This document shows, one piece after another, positions 43,876-53,149 of a DNA stretch of 64,000 bases. Position 1 is the stretch's first letter; each line of letters starts with the position of its first letter. The notes under the pieces are model-generated. The model was not told the DNA's origin, made no database searches, and saw nothing but the letters and a program-made list of their open reading frames with translations. This stretch comes from Bacillus taeanensis. Its GTDB lineage: Bacteria > Bacillota > Bacilli > Bacillales > UBA6769. The translations under genes and the position numbers were made by a program. Location of the stretch: positions 30,823 to 94,822 of the forward strand of contig NZ_QOCW01000019.1 of NCBI RefSeq assembly GCF_003318295.1, given 5' to 3'.

Positions 43876-43909
43876 AAAAAGCAATGGTGATAAACTGATT
43901 GCTTTTTAT
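43876..43909 (+). terminator. Terminator after the first AraC gene
   Basis: AAAGCAAT / ATTGCTTT stem with an 11-nt loop and a T-rich tail. Confidence 0.7.
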
Positions 43910-44026
43910 TTTTCTCTCAATTCTCTCCATATTAGGCATGAATGATCCTAAAAATTTCGATAAAAACAAAATAGTGAAAGTTTTTATTTATATAGAAGAA
44001 AAAGGTGCTTAAATTAAGCAAGATTA

Positions 44027-44039
44027 TGAAAGCGTTTAA
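44027..44039 (+). promoter_or_regulatory. cre/LacI-type box before the isomerase-Gfo/Idh operon
   Basis: TGAAAGCGTTTAA matches the AANCGNTT pattern seen at many promoters of this region. A TATAAT follows at 44055, so the box overlaps the promoter. Confidence 0.5.
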
Positions 44040-44086
44040 TATCGTCTGAATTTATAATGAAAGTATAAATTTCGGAGGTGTTTTAC

Positions 44087-45010
44087 ATGAGTATTATAAT
44101 TTCAGGAGCTCCCTGCAGCTGGGGTGTTGATGATCCGAAAAATCCTTTTCTTCCACCATGGGAGCGGGTGTTAAAAGAGGCCTCACAAGCCGATTATAAA
44201 GGAATTGAACTCGGGCCATATGGCTATATACCGATGGATATTAAGAAAGTACAGGCAGAACTAGCTAAAAATGATTTGAGTATTATTGCTGGGACTATTT
44301 TTGATGACCTCGTTTCAGAGGGTAATTTAGAAAATTTATTAAAACAGGTAGATGATATTTGTTCTTTAATAACAAAACTTCCTAATTCCGAATTGGAAAA
44401 AGGGAAACGGTATTCACCACCTTTTTTGGTTATCATTGATTGGGGGCATGATGAAAGGGATTACAATGCTGGCCATCCTGAGCGAGCAAAAAGGTTATCT
44501 GACGGGGATTGGAACAAGATGATGAGACATATTCGTCTTCTTTCACAGCTTGCGTGGCATCAGTATGGAGTACGCCCCGTCATCCATCCTCATGCCGGCG
44601 GCTATATTGAATTTGAAGATGAAATTAAGAAATTAATAGAAGACATTCCTTATGAAACAGCAGGGCTTTGCCTCGATACAGGGCATCTGTATTATTCAAA
44701 AATGGACCCTGTGCAGTGGTTGAAAGACTATGCAGGTCGACTCGATTATATCCATTTTAAAGATATTGATATTGAAATGTATCATCAAGTGATGAGAGAG
44801 GACATTCGCTTTTTTGATGCCTGCGCGAAAGGAGTTATGTGCCCAATTGGACAGGGGATTATTGATTATAATGCCATTCATCGCTTGTTAAAAGAGATCG
44901 ATTATCACGGCTATATCACGATTGAACAGGAACGTGATCCCAGGAATTCAGATACGAGTTTACGAGATGTAAAGCAAAGTGTGAACTACTTAAAAAGTGT
45001 TGGCTATTGA
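44087..45010 (+). CDS. Sugar-phosphate isomerase/epimerase, inosose-dehydratase-like (IolE-like)
   Basis: The ATG at 44087 follows CGGAGGTG; an upstream TTG is unlikely. The protein of about 307 residues is an AP-endonuclease-2-type TIM barrel. It opens SIIISGAPCSWGVDDPKNPF, close to the APCSWG motif of IolE, and has the metal ligands expected of this fold (IDWGHDERD, VIHPHAGGYIEFEDE, LCLDTGHLYYSK, YIHFKDID). IolE dehydrates 2-keto-myo-inositol. The next two genes are Gfo/Idh dehydrogenases, so this could be a dehydratase or epimerase for the keto-inositol they make. Confidence 0.8.
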   Translation: MSIIISGAPCSWGVDDPKNPFLPPWERVLKEASQADYKGIELGPYGYIPMDIKKVQAELAKNDLSIIAGTIFDDLVSEGNLENLLKQVDDICSLITKLPNSELEKGKRYSPPFLVIIDWGHDERDYNAGHPERAKRLSDGDWNKMMRHIRLLSQLAWHQYGVRPVIHPHAGGYIEFEDEIKKLIEDIPYETAGLCLDTGHLYYSKMDPVQWLKDYAGRLDYIHFKDIDIEMYHQVMREDIRFFDACAKGVMCPIGQGIIDYNAIHRLLKEIDYHGYITIEQERDPRNSDTSLRDVKQSVNYLKSVGY

Positions 45011-45044
45011 TTGTACATCCATTTTGAATAAAGGGGGATAAAAG

Positions 45045-46208
45045 ATGATTAATGGAGAAAAAAATGTAAAAAATCCGATACGTTGGGCGATGGTAGGCGG
45101 TGGCAGGGGCAGTCAAATTGGATATATTCATCGTTCGGCGTCGCTTCGTGATCATAATTTTCAATTAGTTGCCGGAGCATTTGATATTGACCCTGAACGC
45201 GGGAAAGACTTTGGCGTTAATTTACATGTCGATCCGGAGCGCTGCTATCCTGATTACAAAACAATGTTTGCAGAAGAAGCGAAGCGTGTAGATGGCATTC
45301 AAGCGGTTTCAATCGCGACTCCAAACGGTACGCACTATGAAATTTGTAAAGCGGCGCTAAACGCTGGTTTGCATGTTATATGTGAAAAGCCGTTATGCTT
45401 TACGACTGAAGGGGCAAAAGAGCTGGAAACTCTTGCGAAAAAGATGAATCGTGTTGTTGGCGTTACATACGGGTATTCCGGCCATCAGGCAGTTGAGCAG
45501 GCGCGTCAGATGATTGCAAACGGAGAATTGGGAGAAATACGCATTGTAAATATGCAGTTTGCCCATGGTTTTCACTCTGAAGCGGTAGAAGAAAAAAATG
45601 CGAGTACGAAATGGCGTGTTGACCCGAAAATGGCAGGTCCAAGCTATGTGCTCGGTGATTTAGGAACACATCCGCTCTATTTATCAGAGGTAATGCTGCC
45701 GCATATGAAAATTAAAAGATTGATGTGCACGCGACAAAGCTTTGTGAAAAGTCGCGCACCGCTTGAAGACAATGCCTATACAATTATGGAATATGATAAC
45801 GGTGCCATTGGAACTGTATGGTCTTCCTGCGTTAATGCTGGTTCGATGCATGGACAAAAGATTCGTGTGATTGGTTCAAAAGCGAGTATTGACTGGTGGG
45901 ATGAGCAGCCTAATCAGCTCCGCTATGAAGTACAAGGAAAGCCGGTCCAAATCTTAGAACGCGGCATGGACTATTTATATCCGGAAGCATTAAAAGATGA
46001 CCGCATTGGCGGCGGGCACCCTGAAGGCTTATTTGAAGCATGGTCCAATCTTTATACTCGCTTTGCGCAGGCGATGGAAGCGGCAGACCGCGGCGAAGCT
46101 TTTGATCGTTGGTATCCCGGCATTGAAGCGGGTGTGGCAGGTGTTCGCTGGGTAGAAAACTGTGTTCGTTCCGCTGACAACGGTGCTGTATGGATAGAAT
46201 ATCAATAA
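45045..46208 (+). CDS. Gfo/Idh/MocA-family oxidoreductase (paralogue A1)
   Basis: The 387-residue NAD(P)-dependent dehydrogenase has an N-terminal Rossmann motif RWAMVGGGRGSQIGYIHR and the Gfo/Idh signature IATPNGTHYEICKAAL...VICEKPLCF, with the catalytic Lys in EKP, followed by the alpha/beta substrate domain. It is clearly paralogous to the protein at 54496 across the whole length, including the shared C-terminus WIENCVRSADNGAVW. In inositol regions such enzymes oxidise or interconvert inositol isomers or sugars. It starts after AAGGGGG, 34 bp from the upstream gene. Confidence 0.87.
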   Translation: MINGEKNVKNPIRWAMVGGGRGSQIGYIHRSASLRDHNFQLVAGAFDIDPERGKDFGVNLHVDPERCYPDYKTMFAEEAKRVDGIQAVSIATPNGTHYEICKAALNAGLHVICEKPLCFTTEGAKELETLAKKMNRVVGVTYGYSGHQAVEQARQMIANGELGEIRIVNMQFAHGFHSEAVEEKNASTKWRVDPKMAGPSYVLGDLGTHPLYLSEVMLPHMKIKRLMCTRQSFVKSRAPLEDNAYTIMEYDNGAIGTVWSSCVNAGSMHGQKIRVIGSKASIDWWDEQPNQLRYEVQGKPVQILERGMDYLYPEALKDDRIGGGHPEGLFEAWSNLYTRFAQAMEAADRGEAFDRWYPGIEAGVAGVRWVENCVRSADNGAVWIEYQ

Positions 46209-46230
46209 CATTTGAAAGGACTAATTAACA

Positions 46231-47400
46231 ATGAAAAAGTTTAATGTGGGTGTTTTGGGAATTGGAGATATTAGTGATGTTTATTTTAATAACTTAAAGA
46301 AGTATGACATTGTGAACGTAACCGCTTGTGCAGGACGAGATCTTGAAAAAGCGCGTAAGAAGGCAAATCAGCACCATATTCCAAAGGCGTATGCCACAAG
46401 CAGAGAACTAATAAAGGATCCTGAAATCGATATTATTCTTAACTTAACTGTTCCGGAAGTTCACGCCGAGCTAACAATCGAGGCGCTAAAAGCTGGAAAG
46501 CATGTTTATACTGAGAAACCATTAGGAGCAACCCTGAAAGAAGGGGAAGAAATTATTACTTTGGCACAAGAGAAAAACCTTTATGTAGGTTGTGCGCCTG
46601 ATACTTTTTTAGGCGGCCGTCTGCAAACCTGCAGAAAAATCATAGATGAAGGCCGAATAGGAGAAGTGATTGCCACAAGTGCTTTCGTTGTAAGCCATGG
46701 TCAAGAATGGTTTCATCCAAACCCGGATTTTTTCTATAAACAAGGTGGTGGTCCTTTGCTTGATATCGGTCCTTATTACATTACAGCGCTCTTATCGCTG
46801 CTTGGTCCAGTGAAAAGCTGTTGTGCGATGTCAAGAAGAACGTTTGATCAAAGAACAATTGAAAGTGAGCCTAGACGAGGGCAAACGATTAAAGTTGAAG
46901 TCGATACTCATATAACAGGAAATCTTGAATTTATGAGTGGTGCCATTGGAACGATTATTACTAGTTTTGATGTTTGGGATTCAGAGCTTCCTAGAATTGA
47001 GATTTATGGAACAGAAGGGACGATTTGCATCAATGATATTGATCCATTAGACGGGCCTAATCTTTTTGGGGGTTCTGTTCTTTTAAGAACAAAAGAGAAC
47101 TATAGGTGGAAAGGACTACCGAGAAAAGGACCATTTAGTGAATGGGAAAAGGTCGAAGTGATTCATCCATTTAATGAAACAAGCCATAAAGAGAACAGCC
47201 GCGGCATCGGTCTTGTCGATATGGTATATGCGATTAGGGATCAAAGAGAAGAACGTGCAAGCGGAAAAATGGGCTTCCACTCCTTAGAAGTAATGGAAGG
47301 ATTACTTAAATCTGCAAAAGAAGGCTGCTTTTATCATGTGGAAAGTACGTTTAAGCGACCAGAGCCGCTCCCTATTGATTTCCCGAAAAGTGAGGGATAG
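46231..47400 (+). CDS. Gfo/Idh/MocA-family oxidoreductase
   Basis: The 389-residue dehydrogenase begins FNVGVLGIGDISDVYFNNLK (Rossmann) and has LTVPEVHAELTIEALKAGKHVYTEKPLGA with the EKP lysine, then GGGPLLDIGPYYITALLSLLG. It is only distantly related to the neighbouring Gfo/Idh protein, so the pair is not a tandem duplicate. It is the third gene of the isomerase-dehydrogenase operon. The substrate is probably a cyclitol or aldose. Confidence 0.87.
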   Translation: MKKFNVGVLGIGDISDVYFNNLKKYDIVNVTACAGRDLEKARKKANQHHIPKAYATSRELIKDPEIDIILNLTVPEVHAELTIEALKAGKHVYTEKPLGATLKEGEEIITLAQEKNLYVGCAPDTFLGGRLQTCRKIIDEGRIGEVIATSAFVVSHGQEWFHPNPDFFYKQGGGPLLDIGPYYITALLSLLGPVKSCCAMSRRTFDQRTIESEPRRGQTIKVEVDTHITGNLEFMSGAIGTIITSFDVWDSELPRIEIYGTEGTICINDIDPLDGPNLFGGSVLLRTKENYRWKGLPRKGPFSEWEKVEVIHPFNETSHKENSRGIGLVDMVYAIRDQREERASGKMGFHSLEVMEGLLKSAKEGCFYHVESTFKRPEPLPIDFPKSEG

Positions 47401-47419
47401 ACAACTTATCTTATGAATT

Positions 47420-47525
47420 TTATTTGAAGCATGATCTAACCTTTATACTCGTTTTGCAAAGGAGATGGAAGATGTAGATGGCGGCGAATCATTTAGCAGT
47501 TGGAGAGTAAAGAACTGTAACGCTA
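47420..47525 (+). pseudogene. Relic of a Gfo/Idh gene 3' end
   Basis: About 75 bp here (TTTGAAGCATGATCTAACCT through GATGGCGGCGAA) align with the 3' part of the gene at 45045 (46030-46105) with scattered substitutions. After an internal deletion, GTAAAGAACTGTAAC matches GTAGAAAACTGTGTTC near its end. Stops interrupt the frame. It is the eroded tail of a third member of the A1/A2 paralogue family. Confidence 0.75.
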
Positions 47526-47546
47526 TTAAAAAATAAAAGAAGTGCT

Positions 47547-47607
47547 CCTGGGTGTCTTGTGATATTTTTTCTAAATGTCACTTGGTTTCAAGCCCAGGTT
47601 CTTTTTT
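47547..47607 (+). terminator. Terminator of the 44-47 kb operon
   Basis: CCTGGG pairs with CCCAGG across a folded loop that holds its own GTGATA/TGTCAC stem, followed by TTCTTTTTT. Confidence 0.6.
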
Positions 47608-47658
47608 ATATAAAATTAAAGATTTATAAAGGGGAAATGCACCTTATTTTTCATTGTC

Positions 47659-47723
47659 TGTCTCTAAAGTACAAAAACATGTCTTTATAATATAAAGACA
47701 TCACTTATGATATGTCCTATAAT
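47659..47723 (+). promoter_or_regulatory. Direct-repeat promoter module, copy 1a
   Basis: Two 21-bp direct repeats (47659-47679 and 47680-47700, both TGTCT...A-rich...ACA). The second is a perfect 9+1+9 palindrome GTCTTTATA-A-TATAAAGAC ending in the -35 AAGACA. Then come exactly 17 bp and TATAAT at 47718. It is the upstream member of pair 1. Confidence 0.75.
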
Positions 47724-47853
47724 TGCAATTAATCGTACGTTATTTATATTTTTGTTTTTTAGAAAAAATTAAACTTATTTCCTTTTTATCAGTCTGTATT
47801 TAATATTTATAGGGCGGTTAAGAAGTATTGAGTTAGGCTCTTGATTTATCTTA

Positions 47854-47918
47854 TGTCTTAAAAGTATAAAAAAAGGTCTTCTTAATGCAAAGACACTCAT
47901 TATCTATTGTCCTATAAT
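47854..47918 (+). promoter_or_regulatory. Direct-repeat promoter module, copy 1b
   Basis: The same layout lies exactly 195 bp downstream of copy 1a. The second repeat (GGTCTTCTTAATGCAAAGACA region) has lost part of its palindrome, but -35 AAGACA, the 17-bp spacer and TATAAT (47913) are kept. It is followed by the box GAAAACGATTACA at 47968. Confidence 0.72.
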
Positions 47919-47967
47919 TATAATTGTAACTAATTAACTTTCAGTTCATTTTTTTTAGCTTAAAGTG

Positions 47968-47980
47968 GAAAACGATTACA
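47968..47980 (+). promoter_or_regulatory. LacI/cre-type box before the 48 kb operon
   Basis: GAAAACGATTACA lies 55 bp after the -10 of copy 1b and about 35 bp before the start codon, in a position to block transcription. Confidence 0.6.
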
Positions 47981-48015
47981 TTGAATGAATGTTATATTAA
48001 GGGGGAATTGAAATG

Positions 48016-48996
48016 ATGAAAACAGGTCTAGTCACAGATATTTTAGGTTATATGTCTTTTGAAGAAATGCTTGATACGTGTGTAGAGTTAGGAATTGAAA
48101 CACTCGAATTAGGATGCGGCAACTGGTCAAAGGCGCCTCATGTTGATTTAGATGGACTTCTTGAAAGCGCTGTTAAACGCGAACAGTTTTTAGATGCGAT
48201 TAAAAGCAGAGGCATTGAGATTGCTGCATTAAACTGTTCAGGAAATCAGCTTGAACCGACAGCGCAGGGGGAAGCGCATAAAGCGGTGGTTGAAAAAACA
48301 TTTAAGCTTGCCGGACTTTTAGGAGTCGAAAAGATTGTGATGATGTCAGGATGTCCGAGTGGTGGACCGAATGATGTGACACCGAACTGGCTGACTCATC
48401 CGATTTTACCGCCTCACTTTGAAACACTTGATTGGCAGTGGAATGAAGTAGCATTTCCGTATTGGGAAAAAGCTGTAAAAACGGCAAAAGAATACGGCGT
48501 TCAAAAAATTGCAATTGAAAATCTTGGTTTTAACTTAGTTCATAATCCTGAAACCCTTTTAAAATTAAGAAATGAAGTTGGCGATATGGTTGGTATGAAT
48601 TTTGATCCGAGTCACTTATTCTGGATGGGCGGCGATCCAATCGCGGCAGCACGCACATTAGGAGATGCGATTTATCATGTTCACGCAAAAGATGTGCGCA
48701 TTGAAAGAGGCATCAATGATGCACAAGGTCTTATTGATGTGAAACCGATGGAAAGCTTTGCGACTCGTTCTTGGAACTATGTTGCGCTTGGATACGGACA
48801 TGACATTGGTTATTGGAAAGAGTTCTTTACAGTTGTAAAAATGACAGGCTATGAGGGACCGGTCGTTCTTGAAATGGAAGACTTAACGATGGGATCGCTT
48901 ACGGGTGTGAAAAAATCAATGGATGTTCTAAAAGCATCCCTGCCTAGAGATTTCAAGAAACAAAGTTCAATTGTTCAGTCATTAGTTAATCAATAA
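48016..48996 (+). CDS. Sugar-phosphate isomerase/epimerase (IolE/IolI-like TIM barrel)
   Basis: This protein of about 326 residues starts at either of two adjacent ATGs after AAGGGGG. It has the AP-endonuclease-2 fold signature ([59 protein letters not shown] with metal-binding Asp and His, [13 protein letters not shown]). Such proteins epimerise, isomerise or dehydrate keto-sugars and inososes. It is the first gene of an operon with an IolG-type dehydrogenase and another isomerase. The promoter is the tandem direct-repeat module upstream. Confidence 0.82.
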   Translation: MKTGLVTDILGYMSFEEMLDTCVELGIETLELGCGNWSKAPHVDLDGLLESAVKREQFLDAIKSRGIEIAALNCSGNQLEPTAQGEAHKAVVEKTFKLAGLLGVEKIVMMSGCPSGGPNDVTPNWLTHPILPPHFETLDWQWNEVAFPYWEKAVKTAKEYGVQKIAIENLGFNLVHNPETLLKLRNEVGDMVGMNFDPSHLFWMGGDPIAAARTLGDAIYHVHAKDVRIERGINDAQGLIDVKPMESFATRSWNYVALGYGHDIGYWKEFFTVVKMTGYEGPVVLEMEDLTMGSLTGVKKSMDVLKASLPRDFKKQSSIVQSLVNQ

Positions 48997-49019
48997 ATAA
49001 ACAAAGGAGTACGAGTTGT

Positions 49020-50051
49020 ATGATTTTAAAAATAGGTGTTATTGGTACTGGGGCGATTGGTCAAGATCACATTCGCAGAATTACAAATACGTTATCAGGA
49101 GCAGAGATTGTTGCGGTAACAGATGTGAATGCAGCACAAGCTCATGCGGTTGTGGAACGCGAAAATCTTAATGCAAAGGTTTATGAAAATGGTCATGATG
49201 TCATTCAATCTGCTGAAGTTGATGCGGTGATCGTGACGTCTTGGGGTCCAACTCACGAAGAGTTTGTGTTGGCTTCCATCGCGGCAGGAAAACCGGTATT
49301 TTGTGAAAAACCTCTTGCGACAACTGCAGAAGGTTGTAAGAGAATTGTTGATGCTGAAGTTGCGTACGGTAAGCAGTTAGTTCAAGTAGGCTTTATGCGT
49401 CGTTATGATAAAGGATATCGTGCATTGAAAAAGGTCGTTGATAATAGCAAGATTGGTGAGCCGTTAATGGTGCATTGTGCACATCGAGCTCCTGCAGCTC
49501 CAGGGTTCAGTGGGGATATGGCACTTACTGATTCTTTCCCACATGAAATTGATGTCCTAAGGTGGTTACTCAATGACGATTATGTGTCTGCTCAAGTCAT
49601 TCTGCCTAGAAACACACGTCTTGCAGATAAAGGGCTTCAGGATCCGCATATTGTCTTACTAGAAACGAAACAGGGCATTCGAATTGACACGGAAATATTT
49701 GTTAACTGCCAATACGGCTATGATATTCAATGTCAAGTTGTCGGAGAAACAGGTACAGCAAATTTACCTGAGCCATCTAGTGTGCTTATGCGCAGTGAAG
49801 CAAAACTTTCAACTGAAATTTTAGTAGATTGGAAAGATCGCTTTATTGAGTCTTATGATATTGAACTGCAGGAATGGATTAATTCTACTGTAAAAGGCGA
49901 AATGGATGGACCGTCAGCATGGGATGGATATGTTGTCGCAGTAACGGCTGATGCTTGCGTTAAAGCGAAGGAAACAGGCGAGGTTGTTCCAATTACAATG
50001 CCGGAACGTCCTGAATTTTATGATAAGTCAAAATCTCTAGTTAACTCTTAA
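49020..50051 (+). CDS. iolG: Inositol 2-dehydrogenase-type Gfo/Idh oxidoreductase (IolG-like, copy 1)
   Basis: The 343-residue protein has the IolG N-terminus [48 protein letters not shown] with the EKP lysine, [12 protein letters not shown], and the His of [13 protein letters not shown]; the last two are hallmarks of myo-inositol dehydrogenases, with catalytic Asp and His in the HEID segment. It oxidises an inositol to the 2-keto compound with NAD. A near-identical second copy is at 60082. The start after AAAGGAG is clear. Confidence 0.88.
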   Translation: MILKIGVIGTGAIGQDHIRRITNTLSGAEIVAVTDVNAAQAHAVVERENLNAKVYENGHDVIQSAEVDAVIVTSWGPTHEEFVLASIAAGKPVFCEKPLATTAEGCKRIVDAEVAYGKQLVQVGFMRRYDKGYRALKKVVDNSKIGEPLMVHCAHRAPAAPGFSGDMALTDSFPHEIDVLRWLLNDDYVSAQVILPRNTRLADKGLQDPHIVLLETKQGIRIDTEIFVNCQYGYDIQCQVVGETGTANLPEPSSVLMRSEAKLSTEILVDWKDRFIESYDIELQEWINSTVKGEMDGPSAWDGYVVAVTADACVKAKETGEVVPITMPERPEFYDKSKSLVNS

Positions 50052-50127
50052 TTTTATATAAGAATAGGATCTGTACGTACAGCAGATAACGATTAAATAT
50101 AAACAAATAAAAAAGGAGATGTTTACA

Positions 50128-51009
50128 TTGCGTTTAGCTTATGATCCGTCACATTATCGTGATAATACAAATTTGAAAGATACGATCGATGCTGTTGCAA
50201 GGTTAGGATATGAATATGTAGAGCTATCACCGCGTAAAGATTTTATTTGGTTTTATGAATATCCAAAGGTGGATAAGCATCTGATCAAAGATTTAAAACG
50301 ATATTGTTCAGATGCTGGTGTGAAAATTTCTTCTGTTCTTCCTGTGCAGCAGTGGTCTTCACCGATTGAAGAAGAACGTCAAGCGGCAGTGCGGAATTGG
50401 AAGCGCTGCATTGAAATTACTTCTGAATTAGGTGTCGATTTAATGAACAGCGAATTTGCCGGCGACAAAAGCCGTCCGGTTGAAAGTGAAGCGTCGTTTG
50501 TGAAATCAATGGAAGAGCTGATGCCAATTTTTGAAAAAGAGGGAATTAGACTTAATTTACAATCACACCCTAACGATTTTATTGAGCTGAATACAGAAGC
50601 AATTCGAATGATTCGTGCCCTTGATAAAGATTGGATTAAGTTAGTTTATTCTGTTGCCCATGCTTTCTTCTATGATGATGGTATCGGTGATGTCGAGAAG
50701 CACTTGGAAGAAGCAGGAGATTTACTAGATCATGTTCTTATTGCGGATACGCTGAATCATAAAGCAGCGTTTGGATTACGATATATTGTAAATCCTCCTA
50801 ATGCAAACGTCACAATTCACCAGCATTTAAACCCTGGTGAAGGGGAAATTAACTTTGAAGCCCTTTATCGCAAATTAAGAGAACTGAAATTTGACGGCAT
50901 TGTGACTAATTCAGTGTTTGCTTATCCTGATAAACCGGAATGGTCCAATGAAGTCACACTAAAATCGATTAAAGAGGGCTTAAATATTAAAGAAGGCTTA
51001 AATATTTAA
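50128..51009 (+). CDS. Sugar-phosphate isomerase/epimerase (IolH/IolI-like)
   Basis: The TTG at 50128 has AAAAGGAG 9 nt upstream; the ATG at 50119 lies too close to it. The protein of about 293 residues is a TIM barrel ([60 protein letters not shown] with a metal-binding Glu). It may epimerise a keto-inositol or act like IolH. The C-terminus ends in a duplicated segment ([13 protein letters not shown]) from a tandem 18-bp repeat just before the stop. Third gene of its operon. Confidence 0.8.
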   Translation: MRLAYDPSHYRDNTNLKDTIDAVARLGYEYVELSPRKDFIWFYEYPKVDKHLIKDLKRYCSDAGVKISSVLPVQQWSSPIEEERQAAVRNWKRCIEITSELGVDLMNSEFAGDKSRPVESEASFVKSMEELMPIFEKEGIRLNLQSHPNDFIELNTEAIRMIRALDKDWIKLVYSVAHAFFYDDGIGDVEKHLEEAGDLLDHVLIADTLNHKAAFGLRYIVNPPNANVTIHQHLNPGEGEINFEALYRKLRELKFDGIVTNSVFAYPDKPEWSNEVTLKSIKEGLNIKEGLNI

Positions 51010-51029
51010 TAAGTGGGTAAAGCTCTTTA

Positions 51030-51064
51030 ATGTCGGGCGTGTCCAAGTGATATGCTCGGCATTA
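51030..51064 (+). terminator. Hairpin after the isomerase operon
   Basis: TGTCGGGC ... GCTCGGCA pairs around TGTCCAAGTGATAT. A close relative (GCCGAGCAT...ATGTTCGGC) follows the second iolG copy at 61144. The T-run is poor, so read-through into the small gene at 51088 is likely. Confidence 0.5.
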
Positions 51065-51087
51065 CTTTAAGATTAGGAGAAAACATT

Positions 51088-51270
51088 ATGATTTTAAAAA
51101 AAATAATTAAAAATGGCCTAATTACAATTAATTATTATAAAGATGGTGTGCTGAACAACTGTCAAGGCTATGTTCATAACCTTGATTTAGCGGAACAAAC
51201 TATTTCTTTGAAAGATCAACAGAACAATACTTTATTAATTCACTTGTCTAAAATTATTGAAGTGTATTGA
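51088..51270 (+). CDS. YolD-like small protein (second copy)
   Basis: The 60-residue protein starts at ATG 51088 after TTAGGAG; the longer frame from 51052 lacks a site. Sequence LITINYYKDGVLNNCQGYVHNLDLAEQTISLKD parallels the protein at 6142 along its whole length. Both are half the length of ordinary YolD proteins. It lies directly behind an IolG/isomerase operon and before the IolT-type transporter. The role is unknown; its repeated presence in catabolic clusters suggests it is not a stray fragment. Confidence 0.65.
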   Translation: MILKKIIKNGLITINYYKDGVLNNCQGYVHNLDLAEQTISLKDQQNNTLLIHLSKIIEVY

Positions 51271-51350
51271 ATAACTAATTGTGATCGTAAATGATCTGTT
51301 AAACAATTAATTTTAAAAGCTCATTTTTATAAAATTATTTTAGTCATATA

Positions 51351-51363
51351 TGTAAGCGATTTA
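51351..51363 (+). promoter_or_regulatory. LacI/cre-type box before the IolT-type gene
   Basis: TGTAAGCGATTTA, about 125 bp before the transporter start, fits the AAGCGATT boxes found at the other operons. Confidence 0.45.
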
Positions 51364-51488
51364 TGGATGCGCTAACATCGATTTGCTGCTTCTTTAGGAT
51401 AGCGTTTTTATATAAAGAAACTATGCAAAAAAAGGCTATTTTTTTAATAATTTATAACCTTTATATTTCCAAAGGGGGAAAACTCAAC

Positions 51489-52901
51489 TTGAATACACAA
51501 CACAAGTCGTTTTTGTTTAAAGTTATCTTAATCTCAACATTTGGCGGGCTTCTTTTCGGATACGATACTGGTGTTATTAATGGGGCCCTGCCTTATATGT
51601 CTGAAGAACTTGGTCTTACCCCATTTACTGAAGGTCTCGTCGCGAGTTCGCTTCTTTTTGGGGCTGCGATTGGTGCCGTGTTCGGTGGTCAATTAGCAGA
51701 TTATATCGGCCGCCGCAAAAACATTGTTTATCTCGCACTGTTGTTCTTTATTTCAACAGTTGGATGTACACTTGCACCAAACGTTACGATTATGGTTATC
51801 TCTCGTTTTCTGTTGGGGCTTGCTGTAGGAGGAGCTTCAGTAACAGTTCCGAGTTATTTAGCAGAAATGGCACCTGCTGAGGGTCGGGGCCGAATGGTTA
51901 CCCAAAATGAACTAATGATTGTTAGCGGACAGCTGTTAGCCTTTGTTTTCAATGCTATTCTTGGCAACGCAATGGGGGACCACCCGCACGTATGGCGTTA
52001 CATGCTGGTCATTGCAGCACTTCCAGCAATTTTCTTGTTCTTTGGAATGCTTAAAATGCCTGAAAGTCCACGTTGGCTTGTATCGAAAAGAAAAAATGAC
52101 GCTGCACTCAGTGTTCTTCGGAAGGTCCGTGATGAGAATCAGGCGCAGGTAGAACTAAATGAGATTAAAGAAGCTTTCGCTAAAGAGAAAGAAACGAAGA
52201 AAGCAACATTTAAAGAGATGATAGCTATACCATGGGTACGCCGCATCTTATTTCTTGGAATTGGAACAGCTGTTGTCATGCAAATTACCGGTGTTAACTC
52301 AATTATGTACTATGGAACTGAAATCCTAAAAGATGCTGGTTTTGAAACAAAGGTTGCACTTATTGCTAATATTGCCAATGGTGTTATCTCAGTTGTAGCA
52401 ACTTTGGTCGGTATCTGGTTCCTTGGAAAAGTAGGCCGTCGTCCAATGCTCATAACAGGCTTAGCAGGAACAACGACAGCACATCTGCTCATTGGAATAT
52501 TTTCATTAACACTTGAAGGGTCTGCTGCACTTCCATATATTGTGCTTACCTTGACAGTCACGTTTCTAGCATTCATGCAGGGAGCTATTGCACCGGTAAC
52601 GTGGCTGATGATTTCGGAAATGTTCCCAACACGTTTTCGCGGTATTGGCATGGGAATCGCTGTTTTCTGTCTCTGGATCGTGAACTCCCTTATTGGCTTG
52701 ATGTTCCCGGTATTACTTGCGACAGTTGGTTTATCAATAACATTTTTTGTTTTCGTAGTTCTGGGGCTTTTGGCAATCACGTTTGTGAGCAAATACTTAC
52801 CAGAAACGAAGGGTCTTACACTTGAACAGTTAGAACATCAATTCCGTACTTATGATAAGCGAGGTGCTCAGGAAGGTTTAAATAAAAAAGCAGTAAGATA
52901 A
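51489..52901 (+). CDS. iolT: MFS sugar porter, myo-inositol transporter IolT-like
   Basis: I place the start at TTG 51489 after AAAGGGGG; the longer frame from 51363 adds 42 residues that are not family-like. The protein of about 470 residues begins close to IolT (SFLFKVILISTFGGLLFGYDTGVINGALPYM) and has the sugar-porter motifs GRRKN (loop 2-3), PESPRWL and the C-terminal LPETKGLTLEQLE, with twelve predicted membrane helices. It would import inositol with H+. A strong terminator follows at 52947. Confidence 0.88.
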   Translation: MNTQHKSFLFKVILISTFGGLLFGYDTGVINGALPYMSEELGLTPFTEGLVASSLLFGAAIGAVFGGQLADYIGRRKNIVYLALLFFISTVGCTLAPNVTIMVISRFLLGLAVGGASVTVPSYLAEMAPAEGRGRMVTQNELMIVSGQLLAFVFNAILGNAMGDHPHVWRYMLVIAALPAIFLFFGMLKMPESPRWLVSKRKNDAALSVLRKVRDENQAQVELNEIKEAFAKEKETKKATFKEMIAIPWVRRILFLGIGTAVVMQITGVNSIMYYGTEILKDAGFETKVALIANIANGVISVVATLVGIWFLGKVGRRPMLITGLAGTTTAHLLIGIFSLTLEGSAALPYIVLTLTVTFLAFMQGAIAPVTWLMISEMFPTRFRGIGMGIAVFCLWIVNSLIGLMFPVLLATVGLSITFFVFVVLGLLAITFVSKYLPETKGLTLEQLEHQFRTYDKRGAQEGLNKKAVR

Positions 52902-52946
52902 TCGAAATGGAGTAATGCAGAAATAAATTTCACAGCAAAAAGAGAG

Positions 52947-52981
52947 GCGCATCACTTGTATAAGAAGTGATGCGCTTTTTA
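52947..52981 (+). terminator. Terminator of the GCGCATCACTT family (third copy)
   Basis: GCGCATCACTT / AAGTGATGCGC with a 7-nt loop and TTTTT: the most perfect of three copies (others at 5934 and 42874). Confidence 0.85.
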
Positions 52982-53149
52982 AAAATGATTTAGAGGTATT
53001 ATTATTAAATAATTAAGCATTAGAGTGTGATTAAGGATTTTAATGCAAGTTTGTGTTATTCCAGTATTGGAAAATGGAGATATTGATTAGCGAGACACTG
53101 AGATTTATAGTATAGATAAAGGAAAAAAATAAAGTAAGGAGGGATCTTT

